This document shows positions 22,420-28,892 of a stretch of 28,892 nt of DNA, in pieces. The notes beneath the pieces are model-generated. The model saw nothing but the letters and a program-made list of their open reading frames with translations. It was not told where the DNA came from and made no database searches. The DNA comes from Apostichopus parvimensis. Lineage: Eukaryota > Echinodermata > Holothuroidea > Aspidochirotida > Stichopodidae. Within the stretch, counting starts at the first letter, position 1. The number at the start of each line of letters is the position of its first letter. Both the position numbers and the translations under genes were made by a program. The stretch lies in assembly GCA_000934455.1 (NCBI GenBank), contig KN886074.1, positions 1 through 28,892 on the forward strand. The letters are read 5' to 3'.

Positions 22420-22650
22420 GCCATATATGTATAAAGCATATATTTGTGTGTGCAACCTTTGTTTAATTGCATGCATTGTTCATTATCATTTTTTTTTTTC
22501 TTATTGTCTTTGTACGGGGGGTCTGCTTCGTAAGAGCCTCGGCTTTCTCAGACCTCCTCCACTTGTCACATACATTTTCTTTTATTATTGTGTAATATAT
22601 TTTGAATGTGGAAACAAATAAATGAAATATAATAAAAATAAAAACTAGAG
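22420..22650 (+). mobile_element. Probable non-LTR retrotransposon 3' end with hairpin and A-rich tail
   Basis: Ends in AATAAATGAAATATAATAAAAATAAAA, an A-rich tail like that of the LINE at 1312-1820. Upstream is a strong stem-loop: GGGGGTCTG (near 22516) pairs with CAGACCTCC (near 22548), enclosing the inner pair AGCC/GGCT. A GC-rich 3' hairpin just before an A-rich tail is a feature of several LINE and SINE families. No reverse-transcriptase coding remains and the target-site duplication is uncertain, so the call is tentative. Confidence 0.5.
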
Positions 22651-23409
22651 AACGGTGTTAGTGTTTGTTTTAGTCTTCTTGTGTCACTTTCCTATCATAT
22701 TATCCGCCATCCTCGTACAGTGATAAGTTCATACTTCCACATGTAACTGATACGGTACAAAGTCACCTGCACTTTCTTTATATTTTACCGGTCTAATGGC
22801 GTTCAATCGTTAATTGCTTACACTGTTTTTCAGTCTTACCGACTACATACAGTGTGTTTGGATCTCAACTCCATAATTCAAACTAACACAAATTTGTACT
22901 TGCAATGCCATTCAATGTGACCCCCACAATGGAAAACTGTCCTCCATCTAGCAAAACTGGTGTCTAATGCGAGAAGAAACCCATTGCAGCCATCGAACAA
23001 ATTTAATATTAGAGAATTTAATTGTATTCACAGCTATCTTTTAAGATGGGTTGTAATCATCCAATAAAATAAGGTACAAACAAGGCTTTAATAGCCAGGG
23101 CCTCATGCATCCAGCAGTTCCAGCAGATGGCCAGACCACTGGCTTAAACTACAGTAAAATACCAACCCACACATCTACATGCAGTACCGTTTACCCAGGC
23201 ATACGTGTACTTCCCTGAGCCTACTGTTTACAACCGTAAATATAGTATGTACAACAAATGCTGGTATGCTTTGAGATTATAGTAATACAGAATATAATTA
23301 AGATGCAACGAGTACCATTTTAATCAAACAATTTCAATCAAGTAGTTACAGTGTTAACTGCTGCATAATGTGGTACCTAAGTACAGAAAATTTCATGTCA
23401 CAGTCAAAT

Positions 23410-23786
23410 TTAAAGGGTGTGAAGACTCGCCCAAAAAGAAACGTCTAATGCAGGTAATCTGACCTAGTTTCGATTGAGGTGTAACAGAAGTGTTAGACAC
23501 CACCATCAATCCCAGAAAAAACACACACACAGCTTGCTACCATCGGTAATTAAAGACACTAGTGTTCAGTCAGTACATACAGCTGCGGTCAATACCCACG
23601 GCACAGTGTACAAACAATACAGCGATGGACATCTCAGATCCAGCTAAAGACAACAAGGTATCACGTTTCATTACTGTACTGTCTGCATTTTGTAGCGACA
23701 CGAACAAAACGTCACTTGCAAGCAACGGAAAGTTAACTTTTTCAGATGGCCGCACGCGGTTTGGGGCGAGTCTTCAATGCCTTTAA
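23410..23786 (-). mobile_element. Family B MITE, copy B4 (complete, TTAA-flanked)
   Basis: TTAA at 23410-23413 and 23783-23786. Ends AGGGTGTGAAGACTCGCCC and GGGGCGAGTCTTCAATGCC are inverted repeats. The element is in the opposite orientation to B1 and B2 and is the best-preserved copy (377 bp). It keeps the AAAAAGAAACGTCTAATGCA segment lost from the left arm of B3. The long frames on both strands here are incidental to the repeat. Confidence 0.9.
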
Positions 23787-24474
23787 TGCTTTATATTTTC
23801 ATTTGCAGACCCTAACAGTTTTAAGTTCCTTTCATCGTTTGAGTGAGATTTTGATGGAAACGATACTATAACTTTATACATAAATCTAACACACTTTGAA
23901 AGAGCATTTAAAGCAACCATTAGCAAAGAACAATAAACAGCACTTTTCCTAAGTTTTCAGAACATCTAATTAACCAGAAAAGCACTGAAAATACAGATTC
24001 TGTGTCTATACAGTGTTGTAAGAATCACAGAAAAATACACTTTCCAAATCCTCAACTGGCCACTTACATCCAGATGATGTCACATACCAATTATACCTCA
24101 ATATACTCTGTAGTGTTAGCTGCAGTTGAGTAATTACTGTGAGCTTCTTTGCCGAGGTTCTGTCAATTTCTTGAAACTATTTGCCTGTTTTTTTTGTTTT
24201 TTTTTACCTGATTGAGACCAAATTGTGGATGGGTTTGTGCCTTTAAATCATGTCATTCACCTTTATATTTTAAGTTTAGATGTCTCTTACAGTAATTTGT
24301 CTCATATTTTGCTACAAAAGCTACATGAACATACTTCCATTGAATGTGTTTTATTAATTTAGGTTGTTATACCGAAGTATTTTTTTCATAGACAATATCA
24401 TAGGAATGCTTTTAACTTTAATTTCTATTACATTCAGTTTAAAAATGCCAAATATTACTCCGAACGATGAATTA

Positions 24475-24980
24475 GGGTAGGACAGATTTGGGTGTCAGCA
24501 TTGTTCCAGTATCAGCTTGACGTTGGACCAACTTTTCATGGGTGGGACAGATGTTGGACCCATGTATCATCCTAATGCTGGCACAACCTGGCATACAGCG
24601 TTCGGCCAACAGTAGTGTTTTAATGTTGGTCAACTAAAATGGTGCATCTATGTTGGCCCTTGCAACCTTGATTCAATGTTGGCTACACATTGTCATCAGC
24701 ACACAGCTCACAGTTCTGGGCATATGTTGGGCCAACATCACTATTTCTGTGATAGGCCAACAATGATGAAATAATGGGCTACAGGTAACGTTCAACCAAT
24801 AATTGGCTCAAAACTGGGCAAGTGCTGGGCCAATGTTACATTTCCTACGTTGGCCCAACAATGGACAAACGTCAACATGATAAGCTGTCCCACCTTTTAC
24901 CCATGAGCACCCAAATGTCAAAATTAGACATTAAACCAATGTCAGTCCAATGTAAATGACAACAGTTTGTCAATGTTGGC
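24475..24980. repeat. Fold-back element built from TGTTGGCC/GGCCAACA motifs
   Basis: About a dozen variants of (A)TGTTGGNCCAACA(T) occur in both orientations, including the palindrome ATGTTGGGCCAACAT near 24725 and CGTTGGCCCAACA near 24848. The flanks are inverted: TTTGGGTG and CATGGGTGGGACAG (24487-24550) face CTGTCCCACCTTTTACCCATG and CACCCAAA (24885-24915). There is no coding capacity. It looks like a non-autonomous fold-back DNA element or a degenerated palindromic array. Confidence 0.75.
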
Positions 24981-25082
24981 CCAATGTAATTGGGCTATTT
25001 GGATACATGGCTGCTATACTAATGTATAGCATATAAAATAATAAATAACTTACCTATAACTTACCTATAATATATAACTTAC

Positions 25083-25132
25083 CTCTAACAGCTGGAACAT
25101 GTCTAAACTAATTATGTTCTGCTTAATTAGCT
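25083..25132 (-). other. Candidate cryptic exon in intron 1 followed by three tandem 5' splice sites
   Basis: On the gene's strand, TGTGTCTTCCACAG|AG is a strong 3' splice site. Fifty bases later comes AG|GTAAGT (exon end 25083), and two more exact AG|GTAAGT copies follow with ends at 25065 and 25054. Inclusion of the 50-base exon would shift the frame of exon 2 and bring an early stop, so if used it would act as a poison exon. Use is unproven. Confidence 0.3.
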
Positions 25133-26179
25133 CTGTGGAAGACACAGTAAGTTTATAAATTGTACAGTAAAACAGCTCACTTGCACAGCCATGACGTATT
25201 AACTGTAATACCAAGAGTAATTTCTGATGGTACAAATAATATACATGAGATTGATTATTAAAACAGTTTCTGATAATTCCCCTCCCCATGCCACTCCCCT
25301 CCCCCACCCCTCCCCTACCTCTCCCCTGAAGCAACCTCCCCTATAATTTTAGAATCCATCTATTTCATAGAGCTCTGTACGTTAAAGAATGTTTCAAGAC
25401 CACATACCTAATGTAGAAGCAAGAAAATGGTGGTAACCACCAGATGGAAGGTTTTGTTAGAAGTAGAACTTTACTACATTATGTGTCAAAACTATGAATA
25501 TGACATGACTTGGAGGGTATACAGACAAGGCACAACCCAATGCTGATAGAACTTAAAAGTCATCCCTGTAGGACTAAACAAAGTTCTTTGTCCTTCAAGA
25601 GTATTCATGCATAATTTCAGATAGGTATTACAAAGTGCTACCACCCGAATTTTAACTGGATGTCTGATATGAAGTGCCTGCAGTCAATGATACTGCCCAG
25701 GACAACCTTTCAAAATCGGCCATCCAAGAAATTGCAATTACTCATTACAGTACTTAGTTATTTCATGCAAAGCTACAACGTATGCAAATGGTTGAGTAGA
25801 ACGATTACTTTGTACTGCCTTCATCACTTTTACAGAAGAATGGACTTTATTCATCCAAGTCTACTGGTAAAACTCTTCTGACAAATGAGTTAAAATTGTG
25901 GTTATGCCATTTGAAGTAACTACGGTAGTATTCGGCAAAAGCTTGAGCTGTTAATTATAATTTTCATAGGCTGCTAGTTGTTAAATACAGACAATTCCTG
26001 TGGGGACTTATCAAAAAATACCTGGGTCACAATGATTCTCCAAGCTACAATGCACATATAATGCACACAAAGACTCAACAGCTCAAAGAGTGCATAAATG
26101 GTGGTTGAAGTCATTTTACTGTGTTTAATAACCATATGATAACATTGAAAAAACAGTTTGCATAGATTATTGCAGAGCT

Positions 26180-26275
26180 CCCATTGCAACTGACCCGCAT
26201 TTCGCGGGTTGGACCCGCATTCTAACACCCAAACCCGCTGACCCGTGCAAGCGTCCGAAAAACCTGCATTGTAAT
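26180..26275. repeat. GC-rich ACCCGC/GCGGGT repeat patch
   Basis: Contains GACCCGCATTTCGCGGGTTG, GGACCCGCATTC, AACCCGCTGACCCG. A hairpin ACCCGC-ATTTC-GCGGGT lies at 26192-26208. The patch is CpG-bearing in an otherwise AT-rich intron and may be a fragment of a dispersed repeat. Confidence 0.5.
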
Positions 26276-26789
26276 TGTCAAATATACATAAAAAAATTGC
26301 ATCAAATTTTGACTTAGCAACCATCATTTCTTTAGCATTTAGCATAATAGAGTATAAAACCTCCTTTACAGCATCATTTAAACCTCAAATTAGCCTACAT
26401 TTCTTTTCATTGGGGCGAGCAGCGAAAATTTTCATGCCACGGGAAAGAATTATCACCTACTATTCAACTTTATTGATGTTACACACAAAAAAATGCATAT
26501 TTCTCAGAAAATTTTGGGTGACAAAAGCCTTTCTAAGTACCACCATTTTACATGTAGGCATCACCAGGATTCCAAAAAAAATCAAGGGGACACCCCCTCC
26601 CCTTATACCCCTCCCCCAGGACGGCGATTCGTGGCATGGACCAGCATTTGCCCTCTCAAGATTTGGGAGCTATGTTATTGTAAGTCTAAACTCTGTGGGA
26701 ATGAAACTTCAGTACCTCGGCAATGCACAAAGAATATCTGCCAGATGTCTTTATTGCCCAAACAATGTTTTGTTGTTGTTTTTTTGGGC

Positions 26790-26803
26790 GGGGGGGGGGG
26801 GGG
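26790..26803 (+). repeat. Poly-G run (14 G)
   Basis: G14 preceded by TTTTTTTGGGC. It produces an artificial poly-glycine end in an overlapping open frame. Confidence 0.9.
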
Positions 26804-27592
26804 TTAATTGTACACTGACAAATTAGGATGCTGCATTGAATTAGCTTCCAATTCTATAACCATCTCTGAATCCTCCTGCAGCCCCTTGCAACTCTCTCCC
26901 ATAGCAAACCTCATAAATATTGATAATATTAGCCAGGCTATACTATAATTCACTGATGAATCAATCAATGCAATGTTGCTATAGCCCTGTCCATGTTTAA
27001 CTGCAGCTCAATTACTCTGAGTCTGTCACCAGACAAATAGCCAAGCTTATGAATCCTCCCACTGAACTGAGCATATCTCTCAATCAACAGCATTATGGTC
27101 AGCTAAGTATATATGCCTAGGCCCAAAGCCAGGCTAGATATAGCCTTGGCCTCTAAGTGATGTATAGCACATAATTAGTGCAATCTATACATTTATAGAT
27201 TCTAAAGCCTAAGGCTATGTGAAGCAGCTAGCCTTGTAATTTGTATACATACATGTATAAATGCCTTCGGGGAGGGGGAAGGGGCTGTAAAAAAGGTAGA
27301 TCTGTAGTGACTAGCCAATTAAGTTTCTGAACGTAGGAGCTAGGTACGTTGTACTAATTAATTCGTTTAAAATTTCTCCTTCGAAGTCGTCAATAGGCCT
27401 CCAATGCGTTGTTAAAATATTGACCCTGTTTTCCCCTATCACCGCTTACGGTAGGTAGGCTCATGGGCTAGGCCTAAAGTATAAGTTTTGTTAGACTGGT
27501 TAACTTAAGTATGACAACACGAACTAATTACGCCCACACTGTTGGACATACTTCATAATACCCTTAAACAACTGAAGTAATCAAAGAGTTAC

Positions 27593-28061
27593 CTTTGCTA
27601 AGATTTCCCGGTGGCCTCAAAATTGGCAGAACATCGGTAGGTTTTACTTTATTTTCAACTGAGGAAAGTAACTTTTCACCATTTTTATGCGTAATATTTA
27701 ACACAGGCCTGTTTAAATTCGCTACAGCTCCTTCGATAGCTACTGGTGATTGTTCCACTGGAGCGGGATTATCCAAATTTGCTTGCTTCACCTTAGAACT
27801 GTTATCATGTTCGATATTATTTATGTAATCCGATGATGTATTTTGTGATATAAAATGGCTCAATGGAAGTTGTACCCCAATTACTGGAACTATATTATCC
27901 ACATTTCCTAACCTGTTACTACTGCCAATTCTCTTTTTATTTCGCTGTTTGGATAAAACGTTGGTAGTATCGAAATTGCCTACAAATAATATTCCGAATA
28001 CAAATAAGAACACCACTGAAAGAAGGACTTTCCATTTCATAAACTTCCGAGAAATTATCAT
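27593..28061 (-). CDS. WSCD-like sulfotransferase, coding exon 1 (N-terminus, membrane anchor and stem)
   Basis: First coding exon of a type II membrane sulfotransferase, read right to left. It gives residues 1-156 plus the first base of codon 157. Residues 1-11 are a short basic tail; residues 12-28 (VLLSVVFLFVFGILFVG) form a single hydrophobic signal anchor; residues 29-156 are a hydrophilic, low-complexity stem with four N-glycosylation sequons (N74, N87, N122, N153), as expected of a Golgi-lumen stem. The exon ends at AAAG|GTAACT, a good 5' splice site, in phase 1. Joining to the exon at 19163 restores an unbroken frame (the split codon becomes GAG, Glu). I chose Met1; Met8 lies just before the anchor and is an alternative. 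The family call rests on exons 2 and 3, since the stem itself is not conserved. No WSC cysteine domain is visible here, unlike vertebrate WSCD1/2. The assignment to the same gene as exon 2 is inferred from strand, phase and topology; no transcript was available. Confidence 0.72.
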
Positions 28062-28078
28062 AGTGATTTTCTTAACAT
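28058..28078 (-). promoter_or_regulatory. Short uORF whose stop overlaps the start codon of the sulfotransferase gene
   Basis: An ATG at 28078-28076 opens a six-codon frame (MLRKSL) that ends at TGA 28060-28058, sharing two bases with the presumed start ATG at 28061-28059. The arrangement is ATGA. If the 5' leader extends this far, translation of the main frame would depend on leaky scanning or reinitiation. Whether this uORF is transcribed is unknown. Confidence 0.35.
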
Positions 28079-28240
28079 CCTATCGAGAATATAAGAAAGA
28101 AATTTCAGCCTGAAGTTGATGATATTGATCTCAACGTAGCCTACAGTAAGATGAAGTTGCTTCTAAATGCCTTCACACAACCTATAGCTACGATATCGCT
28201 GCAGTGTGACCGGTGTAGCAGTACAAACTGTCGCAAATAT

Positions 28241-28431
28241 CTCATATTCAGTAAATACTGTCCCAGTCCCACAGGACAATTTATACCGGATTTACCAGTA
28301 CATTTGGTCTCCCCGGACCTTTTGTACAAGGCCAGATGGTACAGACTGTCTCCCGGACAGTATATGCTATGGTTAAACGAAGGGGGACATTATTTGTTGG
28401 TTGTATATTTTGTTGTAAATTGTGTCCCCCT
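28241..28431. promoter_or_regulatory. Hairpin-rich GGGAC/GTCCC block upstream of the sulfotransferase gene
   Basis: Several inverted repeats share GTCC/GGAC cores: GGTC-TCCCCG-GACC near 28306, ACTGTC-TCCCG-GACAGT at 28345-28361, and AGGGGGACA (28381-28389) with its exact inverse TGTCCCCCT (28423-28431). The block lies 180-370 bp upstream of the presumed start codon of the minus-strand gene. It could be promoter sequence or a repeat fragment; no TATA box or other core promoter element was identified. Confidence 0.35.
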
Positions 28432-28532
28432 GAACACAATGTCCGCCTAGCTGGTACGTTAAAGAAGCAAAAATGTAAATAGTAATGGACTCTGGCAGTA
28501 TCCGTATTTGTCACATTTCGGCTTCCGTATAT

Positions 28533-28786
28533 TTAACAGTAAATCGATCGATCGTGCCGTGCGACAACTAAAACTGGGAAAGTTTGCAGAAAACGTGAGA
28601 CAAATTGCCGATATTCTAAGAGATGAGAGCTATCCAAGTGGTTTCACAAAAATAAAACAGAGAAGGATCTTACGGAGAAAAGGTAAGTTTTTCAGACTGG
28701 CTGAAAATGGAACTAATTAAAGGAAAGTTTTGCTATCTAGGACTTCTCAACTCGCCCAAATCGAGGCAGCTCATACTAGTGGCATC
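28533..28786 (+). pseudogene. Degenerate gypsy/GIN1-like integrase zinc-finger (H2C2) fragment
   Basis: A plus-strand frame reads AVRQLKLGKFAENVRQIADI, then SYPSGFTKIKQRRILRRKGK and FFRLAENG, then a TAA stop (28718-28720). Past the stop the same frame continues KVLLSRTSQLAQIEAAHTSG and meets another stop at 28787. The order (Y.G.....RR..RRKAK.F.L..NG, then K..L.....L..I...H) is that of the segment leading into the H2C2 zinc finger of integrases from gypsy-type LTR elements and their domesticated relatives such as GIN1 and KRBA2. Only the first His of the finger is reached; the catalytic DDE core is absent. Two stops in frame make this a relic. AAAAG|GTAAGT at 28680-28688 also looks like a splice donor, so a host exon ending there is an alternative. 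Confidence 0.6.
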
Positions 28787-28892
28787 TAAGGTAATGTCTG
28801 TAACTTACAGTATAGGATACACACTATGCCTATGGTTGTTAAATGGCGAACGGCCATTCCACAGTTAAAATATTACCAGGCCTCTATAGGCC

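Noticed and set aside
25974-26345. 123-codon minus-strand open frame
   Set aside because: Crosses the ACCCGC repeat patch, has no motif or good splice pair, and does not fit the sulfotransferase.
26275-26826. 183-codon plus-strand open frame, the longest without N
   Set aside because: It runs through poly-A, C-rich and poly-G stretches, overlaps an unrelated open frame on the other strand, and shows no domain motif. Probably chance within repeat-derived sequence.
28151-28450. 99-codon plus-strand frame upstream of the integrase relic
   Set aside because: Overlaps the hairpin block, is matched by frames on the other strand, and does not resemble an integrase or any other family I know.

Overview
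The window looks like genomic DNA from a multicellular animal. It is AT-rich, mostly non-coding, and full of decayed transposons, minisatellites and homopolymer runs. The one clear gene is split into exons kilobases apart with consensus GT/AG splice sites. A tRNA-derived SINE, TTAA-flanked MITEs and ladders of TGTTGGCC motifs suggest a marine invertebrate, perhaps an echinoderm or other non-chordate deuterostome. This assignment is an inference from repeat style, not a proof. A 278-base run of N (10466-10743) marks an assembly gap.

The main gene lies on the minus strand. Its 5' coding exon is at 27593-28061, a second exon at 18969-19163 and a third at 12850-13056. All three are joined by phase-1 introns and together encode the first ~290 residues of a type II membrane sulfotransferase of the WSCD (WSC domain-containing / sialate O-sulfotransferase) family. 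The parts are a short cytosolic tail, one signal anchor, a glycosylatable stem, a 5'-PAPS loop ([15 protein letters not shown]) and a 3'-phosphate motif (IVRDPFEVVIAERNR). I could not find the C-terminal exons; they probably lie left of the window or are hidden in 1-12849. The two complete introns are about 8.4 kb and 6.1 kb and hold most of the repeats.

Left part (1-12849): a 5'-truncated LINE tail with a perfect 15-bp target-site duplication (1297-1835), a ~73-bp minisatellite (about 2196-2590), copies of two TIR element families (A at 2831 and 11031; B at 4092 and 4928), a ~100-bp minisatellite (5728-6240), a trinucleotide microsatellite, and an unidentified open frame cut by the gap.

Middle (13057-18968, intron 2): a cluster of TTCTTCCGGAAGAA palindromes with a perfect 40-bp palindrome and 10-bp tandem units, a fold-back variant of family B (14847-15277), and a family A element carrying a tRNA-like SINE head (15829-16193).

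Right part (19164-27592, intron 1): a C-rich tract followed by a GA-rich tract (21559-21845), a probable retrotransposon 3' tail with hairpin (about 22420-22650), a complete family B element (23410-23786), a fold-back element built of TGTTGGCC motifs (about 24475-24980), and a cryptic exon followed by three tandem perfect 5' splice sites (25054-25132). Upstream of the gene, on the opposite strand, is a degenerate gypsy/GIN1-like integrase zinc-finger fragment (28533-28786), separated from the gene start by a hairpin-rich GGGAC block. I saw no bacterial operon, CRISPR array or intact transposase.
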